A DNA stretch of 64,000 nt from Aquibium pacificus (GTDB taxonomy: Bacteria; Pseudomonadota; Alphaproteobacteria; Rhizobiales; Rhizobiaceae), in NCBI RefSeq assembly GCF_040839445.1, contig NZ_JBDPGJ010000001.1, positions 1,243,733-1,307,732 of the forward strand. The letters are read 5' to 3'. Positions 28,491 through 37,073 of the stretch are shown piece after piece. Position numbers and translations under genes: made by a program. The stretch's first letter is position 1; every line of letters starts with the position of its first letter. The notes below the pieces were generated by a model. It saw only the letters and a program-made list of their open reading frames with translations, had not been told where the DNA came from and did not search any database.

Positions 28491-29627
28491 TCACATCTTG
28501 CAGTCTTTGGCGTAGGCGTCCTCGTGGTTCTCGAAGGCGGTACCGACGATCTTGTTAGTCAGCACGTCGCCTTCCTTCACCACCTCGCGCACGTAGATGT
28601 TCTGGATCGGGTGCTGGTTGGTGTTGAACTTGAAGCTGCCGCGCACGGAATCGAAGTCCGCTTCCTTCAACGCGGCGCGGAAGGCTTCCTTGTCGGTGAC
28701 GTCGGCCTTTTCGACCGCCGACAGGATCAGGTTCGCCGTGTCCCAGGCCTGCGCCGCGTAGACGGAAGGCAGACGGCCGTACTCGGCCTTGAACGCGTCG
28801 ACGAATTCCTTGTTGGCGGGGTTGTCGAGATCCTGCGACCAGGAAGCGGAGTTCTTGACGCCGATTGCCGCGTCTCCGATCGCCGGAAGCACGTCCTGGC
28901 TGAAGGAGAAGGCAGGCCCGGTCAGGGGAATGTCGACGCCCGACTGCGCATACTGCTTGACGAAGGCGATGCCCATGCCGCCCGGCAGGAAGAAGAAGAC
29001 GGAATCGGCCCCGGAAGCGCGGATCTGGGCGATCTCGGCGGCATAGTCCGTCTGGCCGAGTTGCGTGTAGACCTCGCCGGCCAGTTCGCCCTTGTAGTAG
29101 CGCTTGAAGCCCGTCAGCGAATCCTTGCCTGCCGGATAGTTGGGGGCGAGGATGAAGGTCTTCTTGTAGGTCTCGTTGTCGTACTGGCCCATCGCCTCGT
29201 GGAAATTGTCGTTCTGGTAGGCGACGTTGAAGTAATTCTCGTTGCAGTTGGCGCCGGCGAGTGGCGAGGGGCCTGCGTTGGGCGACAGGTAAATGACGCC
29301 CTGGCCGGTGACGCTCGGCACGACGGCCATGGCGAGGTTCGACCAGATGATGCCCGTCATCAGGTCGACCTTGTCGCTCTGTACCATCTTGTCGGCGATC
29401 TGCACCGCGAGTTCCGGCTTCATCGCGTCGTCCTCGGTGACGATCTCGATGTCGGGGTTGTTGGCCTTCTTCATGGCGAGCGTGAAGGCGTCGCGCACGT
29501 CGATGCCGAGGCCGGCGCCACCGCCCGAGAGCGTGGTGATCATGCCGATCTTGACCGGTTCGGCGAATGCCATGCCGCTGACGCCCATGGCGAGGCCGAA
29601 CGCTCCGGCTGCGATGATCTTCTTCAT
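28491..29627 (-). CDS. livK: periplasmic substrate-binding protein of the Liv-type importer
   Basis: 378 aa from the ATG at 29627, chosen because GGGAG lies seven bases ahead of it; an ATG at 29633 is too close. A signal peptide (about 1-22, ending M-A-F-A) leads into a type 1 periplasmic binding fold: V-K-I-G-M-I-T-T-L-S-G, G-I-I-W-S-N-L-A, and Y-A-A-Q-A-W-D-T-A. The specificity cannot be read from the sequence. It lies directly after kynA, so tryptophan, kynurenine or anthranilate are reasonable guesses. Confidence 0.9.
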   Translation of the reverse strand: MKKIIAAGAFGLAMGVSGMAFAEPVKIGMITTLSGGGAGLGIDVRDAFTLAMKKANNPDIEIVTEDDAMKPELAVQIADKMVQSDKVDLMTGIIWSNLAMAVVPSVTGQGVIYLSPNAGPSPLAGANCNENYFNVAYQNDNFHEAMGQYDNETYKKTFILAPNYPAGKDSLTGFKRYYKGELAGEVYTQLGQTDYAAEIAQIRASGADSVFFFLPGGMGIAFVKQYAQSGVDIPLTGPAFSFSQDVLPAIGDAAIGVKNSASWSQDLDNPANKEFVDAFKAEYGRLPSVYAAQAWDTANLILSAVEKADVTDKEAFRAALKEADFDSVRGSFKFNTNQHPIQNIYVREVVKEGDVLTNKIVGTAFENHEDAYAKDCKM

Positions 29628-29669
29628 TTTCATTCTCCCTTTGGTTGCCCTCTGAGGCTCTTGCGTTTT

Positions 29670-29719
29670 CCGGAGCCAAAGCTCCGGCATTCCCGTTCAC
29701 GGGCGGTTCTTCCGCCCGT
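29670..29719. other. two hairpins between kynA and livK
   Basis: CCGGAGC/GCTCCGG (29670-29687, loop CAAA) and ACGGGCGG/CCGCCCGT (29699-29719, five-base loop) lie in the 94-base gap. Neither is followed by a T-run in the minus direction, so they are not classic terminators. They could stabilise or process the mRNA, or reduce read-through from the catabolic genes into the transporter genes. Confidence 0.55.
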
Positions 29720-29721
29720 AT

Positions 29722-30555
29722 TCAAAGTTCCGTTCGCACTTTCCACAATTCGGGAAAGAGTTCCACCTCGAGCATCCGGCGCAGGTAGGACACGCCGGCC
29801 GTTCCCCCGGTGCCGCGCTTCAGCCCGATGATGCGTTCGACTGTCGTGACGTGGTTGAAACGCCAGCGCCGGAAATAGTCCTCGAAGTCGACCAGTTTTT
29901 CCGCCAGTTCGTAGAGCGCCCAATGCCGCTCGGGGTCCTGGTAGACGACCTTCCAGGCCCGCAGCACACCGTCGCTCTCGGTTCGGCTCTGGCGCCAGTC
30001 GGCGCGCCCGGCGTCGCCCTGGAGATCAAAACCCTGGCGCTGCAGGAGGAGCAGCGCCTCATCGTAGAGGCTTGGGCGGTCGAGGATGCCTTCGAGCCTT
30101 TCCAGGACCGCGGCGTCGTGGGCGTGCGGCTTGAGCATCGCAGGGTTGCGATTGCCGGCGAGGAACTCGATGGCGCGGTACTGCCAGGACTGGAAGCCCG
30201 AGGACTGTCCCAGCGCGTCGCGGAAGCGGGTGTATTCGCTGGGCGTCATGGTCCTGAGCACGTCCCAGGCGCTGTTCAACTGCTCGAAGATGCGCGCGAC
30301 GCGCGTCAGCATCTTGAAGGCGGGCTGCAAATCGTCCCCGCGGATCGCCTCCATCGCGGAGGTGATCTCGTGGATGGCGAGCTTCATCCACAGCTCCGAG
30401 GTCTGGTGCTGGATGATGAACAGCATCTCGTCGGGCGATTTCGACAAGGGCTTCTGCGCGTCGAGCACGTCGGCCAGGCGCAGATAGTCCGAATAGGACA
30501 TGCGCCTGGCGAAATCGGTGATCGCGCCGTCCGTGGTGTCTGATGCCGCGCTCAT
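29722..30555 (-). CDS. kynA: tryptophan 2,3-dioxygenase
   Basis: 277 aa from the ATG at 30555, the usual size. It is a haem enzyme that opens the indole ring of L-tryptophan to N-formylkynurenine. Features: M-L-F-I-I-Q-H-Q-T-S-E-L-W, the R-W-R-F-N-H-V haem-ligand region near residue 235, and K-R-G-T-G-G-T-A-G-V near the C-terminus. Its start overlaps the kynU stop (ATGA), so the two are coupled. The next enzyme, a formamidase, is not seen in the cluster. Confidence 0.97.
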   Translation of the reverse strand: MSAASDTTDGAITDFARRMSYSDYLRLADVLDAQKPLSKSPDEMLFIIQHQTSELWMKLAIHEITSAMEAIRGDDLQPAFKMLTRVARIFEQLNSAWDVLRTMTPSEYTRFRDALGQSSGFQSWQYRAIEFLAGNRNPAMLKPHAHDAAVLERLEGILDRPSLYDEALLLLQRQGFDLQGDAGRADWRQSRTESDGVLRAWKVVYQDPERHWALYELAEKLVDFEDYFRRWRFNHVTTVERIIGLKRGTGGTAGVSYLRRMLEVELFPELWKVRTEL

Positions 30556-31745
30556 GTCACCTTCGCCCGCGTGCGGTATTCGGCACGGTCCCAGAGTTTT
30601 TCGCGCATGACGCGCCCGATCGCCTCCGTGGCGCGGATGACGTCGTCCATGCCGATATAAAGTGGCGTGAAGCCGAAGCGCATGATGTCGGGGGCGCGGA
30701 AATCGCCGATCACGCCATGGGCTATGCACGCCTGCATGGCGGCGTAGCCTTCCGGGAAGGCGAAGGAGACCTGGCTGCCGCGCCGATGCGGATCGCGCGG
30801 CGAGGCGAGTGTCAGGTCCGGGCAGCGGGATTCGATCTCGGTGATGAAGCGTTCGGAGAGTTCGATCGAGCGGGCGCGCACGTCGTCCATGGTGATGCCG
30901 TCCCAAGCGTCGAGCGCGGCGTCGAGGGCTGCCATCGACAGGATCGGCGGCGTGCCGACCCGCATGCGCTGGATGCCGGCCGCCGGGCGGTAGGCGAGGT
31001 CGAACGCGAATGGCGCCTCGTGGCCCATCCAGCCCGCGAGCACCGGATCGATGCGGTCGCCGAGCCCCGGCTTGACGTAGATGAAGGCCGGCGCGCCGGG
31101 GCCGCCGTTGAGATACTTGTAGCCGCAGCCGACGGCGAAATCGGCATTCGCCCCTGCAAGGTCGACCGGCAGCGCGCCGGCCGAATGGGCGAGGTCCCAG
31201 ATGGTGACGACGCCGTTCTCGCGGGCCTTTGCCGTCAGCGCCTGCATGTCGTGCAGGCGGCCGGTCCTGTAGTCGATCTGGGTGAGCATGAGGACGGCAA
31301 CGGTTTCGTCGATGGCGCCGGCGACGTCCTCCGGCGCGACGAGCTTCAGCTCGTGGTCCTTGCCGAGGGCGCGGATTGCCATCTGGGCGACGTAGAGATC
31401 GGTCGGGAAGTTGCCCGTGTCGGATAGGACGACCTTGCGCTGGCCGGCGAGCGAAAGCGCCCCGGTCAGCGCCTTGTGCAGGTTGACGGAAGTGGAATCG
31501 CCCGCGACCACCGTGCCTTCCGGCGCGCCGATGAGTTTAGCGATCTTGTTGCCGACGGTGTCGGGCAGGTCCATCCAGCCCGCCTCGTTCCAGCCGCGGA
31601 TCAGCTTCTGGCCCCATTCCCGCGACACCACGCGCGAAACGCGCTCGCGGGCGGCGCGGGGCAGGGGGCCGAGCGAGTTGCCGTCGAGATAGACGATGTC
31701 TTCGGGCAGTTCGAAGAGAGCGCGGGTGCGGGCGAAGTCGGTCAC
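30552..31745 (-). CDS. kynU: kynureninase
   Basis: 397 aa starting with a GTG at 31745 that overlaps the stop of the ligase gene, so it is translationally coupled. It is a PLP enzyme that cleaves kynurenine to anthranilate and alanine. Seen: V-Y-L-D-G-N-S-L-G-P-L-P near the N-terminus, W-D-L-A-H-S-A-G-A, and the PLP-lysine region G-C-G-Y-K-Y-L-N-G-G-P-G. Coupling to the 2-aminobenzoate-CoA ligase places anthranilate as the branch product that is catabolised. Confidence 0.97.
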   Translation of the reverse strand: MTDFARTRALFELPEDIVYLDGNSLGPLPRAARERVSRVVSREWGQKLIRGWNEAGWMDLPDTVGNKIAKLIGAPEGTVVAGDSTSVNLHKALTGALSLAGQRKVVLSDTGNFPTDLYVAQMAIRALGKDHELKLVAPEDVAGAIDETVAVLMLTQIDYRTGRLHDMQALTAKARENGVVTIWDLAHSAGALPVDLAGANADFAVGCGYKYLNGGPGAPAFIYVKPGLGDRIDPVLAGWMGHEAPFAFDLAYRPAAGIQRMRVGTPPILSMAALDAALDAWDGITMDDVRARSIELSERFITEIESRCPDLTLASPRDPHRRGSQVSFAFPEGYAAMQACIAHGVIGDFRAPDIMRFGFTPLYIGMDDVIRATEAIGRVMREKLWDRAEYRTRAKVT

Positions 31746-33367
31746 GCCGTTGCGTCCTCCCGCAGCCTGAAGCGCTGGATCTTGCCGGTCTGGGTCTTCG
31801 GCAGCGCCTCGGTGAAGACGATCGAGCGGGGGTACTTGTAGGGGGCGATGGTGGCCTTGACGTGGTCCTGAAGACGTTTCGTCATCGTCGCGTCGCCGAC
31901 ACAGCCGGCGCCGAGCACGACGTGGGCCTGGACGATCTGGCCGCGCGCCTCGTCGGCGACGCCGATCACGGCGCACTCGGCGACATCTGCGTGGGCGAGC
32001 AGCGCCGCCTCCACTTCGGGGCCGGCGATGTTGTAGCCTGCCGACACAATGATGTCGTCGGCGCGCGCGGCGAAGTGGAAGCGGCCGTCTTCGTCCTGCA
32101 CGAAGGCGTCGCCGGTGATGTTCCAGCCGGCCTTGACGTACTCGCCCTGGCGGTCGTCGGCGAGGTAGCGGCAGCCGGTCGGGCCGCGCACGGCGAGCTT
32201 GCCGATGGTTCCGCGCGGCACCTCGTTCATGGCGTCGTCGACGATTTTTGCCTCATAGCCAGTCACCGGGCGGCCGGTGGTGGCGGCGTGCATGTCGTCG
32301 AGGCGGTTGGTGATGAAGATGTGCAGGAGTTCGGTGGAGCCGATGCCGTCGAGGATGGGCTTGCCGGTCTTCTTCGTCCACGCCTCGAAGACCGGGGCGG
32401 GCAGCGTCTCGCCGGCCGAGACCGCGATGCGCAACGAGGAGAGGTCGGCGCCCTCGTCCATGGCGGCGAGCATGGCGCGGTATGCGGTGGGCGCGGTGAA
32501 GGAGATCGTGGCTTTGTATTTCTCGATGATCTCGATCATGTTTGGCGGCGTGGCGGTCTCCAGCAGCGTCGCGGCGGCGGCGAAGCGCAGCGGGAAGATC
32601 GCCAGTCCGCCGAGGCCGAAGGTGAAGGCGAGCGGCGGCGAGCCGACGAAGACGTCCTGCGGGGTGACGTTCAGGACCTCCTTCGCATAGCCGTCCGCGA
32701 CGATCAGCAGGTCGCGGTGGAAGTGCATCGTAGCTTTGGGCACGCCCGTGGTGCCCGAGGTGAAACCGAGCAGCGCGACGTCGTCGCGGCCGGTCCTGAC
32801 CGCCTCGAAAAGCACGGACTTGTCGAGCGCGACACGGTCGAGTTCTGCGTCGTGGTTGGCCGTGCCGTCGAAGCCGACCACCTGCTTCAGGAAGCGGCTC
32901 GTCTTGGCGCAGGCCACCATCTCGTCCAGCGCGCGGGTGTCGCAGAGCGCCAGCGAGACCTCCGCCTTGTCGACGATCTTGGCGAGTTCGCCGGCGCGCA
33001 GCATGGGCATGGTGTTGACCACCACCGCGCCCGCCTTGGTGGCGGCGAGCCAGCAGGCAACCACCGCCGGGTTGTTAGGGCCGCGGATCAGCACCCGGTT
33101 GCCGGGCTCGACGCCGTACTCCTCGACCAGTGCGTGGGCGAGGCGGTTGGTCCAGTCGGACAGTTCCTTGTAGGTGCGGCGGCGGCCGTTGCCGATCAGC
33201 GCCGTGCGGTCGCCGTGGCCGCGCTCCACCATTCGGTCGGTGAGTTCGACGCCCGCGTTCAGCCATTCCGGATAGTCGAAGCCGTCGAGCAGGAATTCCG
33301 GCCACTGGTCCGGCGGCGGCAGGTTGTCGCGCGCGAAGGTGTCGGTGTGTCCGGTCGGCCCGAGCAT
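31742..33367 (-). CDS. 2-aminobenzoate (anthranilate)-CoA ligase
   Basis: 541 aa adenylate-forming enzyme of the benzoate-CoA ligase group. AMP-binding motifs: L-G-F-T-S-G-T-T-G-V-P-K near residue 185, G-S-T-E-L about 330, and the C-terminal K-T-Q-T-G-K-I-Q-R with its catalytic Lys. With kynureninase directly coupled downstream and the 2-aminobenzoyl-CoA monooxygenase upstream, anthranilate is the most likely substrate. A benzoate- or other aryl-CoA ligase is the alternative. One base separates it from the cupin gene stop. Confidence 0.88.
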   Translation of the reverse strand: MLGPTGHTDTFARDNLPPPDQWPEFLLDGFDYPEWLNAGVELTDRMVERGHGDRTALIGNGRRRTYKELSDWTNRLAHALVEEYGVEPGNRVLIRGPNNPAVVACWLAATKAGAVVVNTMPMLRAGELAKIVDKAEVSLALCDTRALDEMVACAKTSRFLKQVVGFDGTANHDAELDRVALDKSVLFEAVRTGRDDVALLGFTSGTTGVPKATMHFHRDLLIVADGYAKEVLNVTPQDVFVGSPPLAFTFGLGGLAIFPLRFAAAATLLETATPPNMIEIIEKYKATISFTAPTAYRAMLAAMDEGADLSSLRIAVSAGETLPAPVFEAWTKKTGKPILDGIGSTELLHIFITNRLDDMHAATTGRPVTGYEAKIVDDAMNEVPRGTIGKLAVRGPTGCRYLADDRQGEYVKAGWNITGDAFVQDEDGRFHFAARADDIIVSAGYNIAGPEVEAALLAHADVAECAVIGVADEARGQIVQAHVVLGAGCVGDATMTKRLQDHVKATIAPYKYPRSIVFTEALPKTQTGKIQRFRLREDATA

Positions 33368-33368
33368 G

Positions 33369-33813
33369 TCAGGCGTTCGCTTCTTCTGGAAGGAAGTCGA
33401 CGTCGTGCTCGGCCGACAGCGTCATGATCGTCGGGATGTCGGTCTTGTCGTGCAGTTGCTCGAAGAGTTCCTTCAGCCTTCCTGCCGGGGAGACCCAGAA
33501 GAGCGCGCGGCACGGCTTGTCGGACTTGTTGAAATAACCGTGCGGGATGCCGCGCGGCATGCGCACCAGGTCGCCCGGCCCGGCCTTGCTCCAGACCCCG
33601 TCGAGCTTGAGGTCGAGTTCGCCTTCCTGCACCAGGATGAACTCGTCCTGTTCGGGATGGATGTGCACCGGCACGAACTGTCCCGGTTCGCTGTTCGTCT
33701 CGAAGGCGAAGGTCGATGCGCAGACGGCCTTCGGATAGTAGACCTGACCGAGGATGTTCCATTTCACCCCGTCGAAGCCCGTCCCGTTCGAAGTAATGCC
33801 CTTTTCCAGTTCA

Positions 33814-33821
<8 letters not shown>
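33369..33821 (-). CDS. cupin-domain protein of the anthranilate cluster
   Basis: 150 aa from the ATG at 33821. A single cupin with a complete metal site: V-P-V-H-I-H-P-E-Q-D-E-F (His, His, Glu) and the second motif R-G-I-P-H-G (His). It resembles the fold used by 3-hydroxyanthranilate dioxygenase but is shorter and no such substrate is expected in this CoA-dependent route. It may act on a pathway intermediate or regulate. It overlaps the acyl-CoA dehydrogenase end by eight bases. Confidence 0.75.
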
Positions 33822-34998
<1,177 letters not shown>

Positions 34999-35001
34999 CC
35001 C

Positions 35002-35814
35002 TCAATCCCCCTCGAACACCGGTTTCTGCTTGGCCACGAAGGCCTCGTAGGCGCGGCGGAAGTCGCCGGTCTGCATGCAAATCGCCTGGGCCTGCGCCTC
35101 GGCCTCGATCGCCTGGTCGAGGCTCATGGACCATTCCTGGTTCAATTGCGTCTTGGTGATGCCGTGCGCGAAGGTCGGGCCCGACGCGATCGAACGGGCA
35201 AGCGTCATCGCCTCGGCTTCGAGCTCGTCCGCCGAAACGAGGCGGTTGTAGTAGCCCCAGCGCTCGCCCTCCTCGGCCGTCATCGAGCGGCCGGTGTAGA
35301 GGAGTTCGGCGGCGCGGCCCTGGCCGATGATGCGCGGCAGGATCGCGCAGGCGCCCATGTCGCAGCCGGCCAGCCCGACACGGGTGAAGAGGAAGGCGGT
35401 TTTCGCCTCCGGCGTCGCCAGCCTTATGTCCGAGGCCATGGTGATGATGGCGCCGGCGCCGACCGCGACACCGTCCACGGCCGAGATGATGGGCTTGCCG
35501 CAATGGATCATCGCCTTGACGAAATCGCCCGTCATGCGGGTGAAGGCGAGCAGGCCCTTCATGTCCATGCGGGTCAGCGGGCCGATGATGTCGTGCACGT
35601 CGCCGCCCGAGGAAAAATTACCGCCGTTCGGCAGGAAGACGACGACGTCGATGTCGTCGGCGTAGACCAGCGCCCGGAAAGTGTCGCGCAGTTCGGCGTA
35701 GCTCTCGAATGTAAGCGGGTTCTTGCGGTCAGGCCGGTTCAGGCGCACCGTCGCGACGCCATCTTTAGCTTCCCAGAGGAAGTGTTGCGGCTCGAGGCCT
35801 GCCATCGCGGTCAA
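35002..35814 (-). CDS. crotonase (enoyl-CoA hydratase/hydrolase family)
   Basis: 270 aa. Oxyanion features F-S-S-G-G-D-V and G-A-I-I-T-M-A-S-D-I-R are present. The stretch that usually holds a catalytic Glu (P-E-x-x-L-G) reads L-F-T-R-V-G-L, so it may not be a plain hydratase; ring-opening hydrolases such as BadI belong to the same superfamily. The start is TTG at 35814: GGAGG lies seven bases ahead and the codon overlaps the MarR stop (TTGA), a better fit than the in-frame ATG at 35805. Confidence 0.85.
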   Translation of the reverse strand: MTAMAGLEPQHFLWEAKDGVATVRLNRPDRKNPLTFESYAELRDTFRALVYADDIDVVVFLPNGGNFSSGGDVHDIIGPLTRMDMKGLLAFTRMTGDFVKAMIHCGKPIISAVDGVAVGAGAIITMASDIRLATPEAKTAFLFTRVGLAGCDMGACAILPRIIGQGRAAELLYTGRSMTAEEGERWGYYNRLVSADELEAEAMTLARSIASGPTFAHGITKTQLNQEWSMSLDQAIEAEAQAQAICMQTGDFRRAYEAFVAKQKPVFEGD

Positions 35815-36290
35815 TGTTCGTCCTCCCAGTTGCTGCGGAACGTCTTCAGCATGGACGACAGGCGCCGGGCACCGTCTTCGGAGACGTCGCCCAGCAGTTC
35901 GCCGATCCAGGCCTCGTGGACCGCCGCCATGCCGCGGAAGAACTCCTGGCCGCGCGGGGTCAGCCTGACGATCGAGGTGCGGCGGTCGCCCTCGCGCTGG
36001 GCGCGCACCACGAAGCCGTCATTGACGAGCCGGTCGACGATACCGGTGACGTTACCGTTGGAGACGAGCAGGAAGCGCGACAGGTCGCTCATCAGCATAC
36101 CGTCGGGTGCGCGGTTCAGCGCCGCCATGACGTCGAAGCGCGGCAAGGTGGTGTCGAATTCGCGCTTCAGGCGCTCGCGCAGCTCGTTCTCGATAATGCG
36201 CGAAGCCCTGAGGAGCCTGATCCATAGACGCAGCCGCTCCTTCGAGGCGGGGGCGGCGTCGAGGGCCGCGAGCGGCGCGCTCGCCGTCAC
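35811..36290 (-). CDS. MarR-family transcriptional regulator
   Basis: 159 aa from a GTG at 36290 that overlaps the SDR stop (GTGA). The winged-helix region has M-S-D-L-S-R-F-L-L-V-S-N-G-N-V-T-G (recognition helix) and R-E-G-D-R-R-T-S-I-V-R-L-T-P-R-G (wing), the standard MarR signature. MarR proteins in aromatic-acid clusters commonly repress until a CoA thioester or acid binds. A natural target is the tandem palindrome at 39422-39449 upstream of the first gene of this operon. Confidence 0.92.
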   Translation of the reverse strand: MTASAPLAALDAAPASKERLRLWIRLLRASRIIENELRERLKREFDTTLPRFDVMAALNRAPDGMLMSDLSRFLLVSNGNVTGIVDRLVNDGFVVRAQREGDRRTSIVRLTPRGQEFFRGMAAVHEAWIGELLGDVSEDGARRLSSMLKTFRSNWEDEH

Positions 36291-37045
36291 AGCGGACCTC
36301 CGGAGATCGCGACCGGCTGACCCGTGACCGAGATCGCCTCGTCGCTGACCAGCCACATGGCGGCGGCAGCGACCTCCTCCGGCTTGATCAGGCGGTGATT
36401 GGGGTTGAACTCGGCGAAGTTTTGCCGCGCCTCTTCGGCGCTGCGGCCGGTCTTTTCCATGACGCGGGCGATCGACTGCTCCAGCATCTCGGTCTCGACA
36501 TAGGCGGGGCAGATGGCGTTGACGGTGACACCGGTCTTCAAGAGTTCCGCGGCGAGCGACTTCGTCAACCCGATCACCCCGTGCTTGGAGGCGACGTAGG
36601 GCGCCACGTAGGCCGAACCCTTGAGGCCGGCGACAGAGGCGATGAAGACGATGCGGCCGCGCCTGCGCTCCACCATGCCTGCGAGCGCCGGCCGGACGGT
36701 CAGGAAGGCGCCGGTCAGGTTGACGTCGATGATGCGCTTCCACTCTTCGAGCGAGGTCTTGTGGGCGGGTGCACTGGAGGCGATGCCAGCATTGGCCACC
36801 ACGATGTCGAAAGGCCCGCGCGCCGCTTCCGCTTCCCGGTAGAGCGTCTCGACCGAAGCCTCGTCGGTGACGTCGGCCGTCATCGCGTGGATCTTCGGAT
36901 TGCCCTGAGCCACCGCGTCGAGCGCCTCCTTGCGGCGGCCGCAGATGGTGACCTCGACGCCGGCCTTGGCGAGCGCCTCGGCGATGGCCTTGCCGATGCC
37001 GGTGGCGCCGCCGGTGACAAGCGCATGGGTGAGGGAGATGGTCAT
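36287..37045 (-). CDS. short-chain dehydrogenase/reductase (3-hydroxyacyl-CoA dehydrogenase-like)
   Basis: 252 aa classical SDR. N-terminal V-T-G-G-A-T-G-I-G (NAD(P) binding), A-N-A-G-I-A, the catalytic Ser in F-I-A-S-V-A-G and Y-V-A-S-K (YxxxK) are all present. In this context it probably oxidises a hydroxyacyl-CoA intermediate of the 2-aminobenzoyl-CoA route. It follows the monooxygenase gene by 28 bases and overlaps the MarR start. Confidence 0.9.
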   Translation of the reverse strand: MTISLTHALVTGGATGIGKAIAEALAKAGVEVTICGRRKEALDAVAQGNPKIHAMTADVTDEASVETLYREAEAARGPFDIVVANAGIASSAPAHKTSLEEWKRIIDVNLTGAFLTVRPALAGMVERRRGRIVFIASVAGLKGSAYVAPYVASKHGVIGLTKSLAAELLKTGVTVNAICPAYVETEMLEQSIARVMEKTGRSAEEARQNFAEFNPNHRLIKPEEVAAAAMWLVSDEAISVTGQPVAISGGPL

Positions 37046-37073
37046 GGTGTCCCGCCTGTCGAAATTGCCGCCA

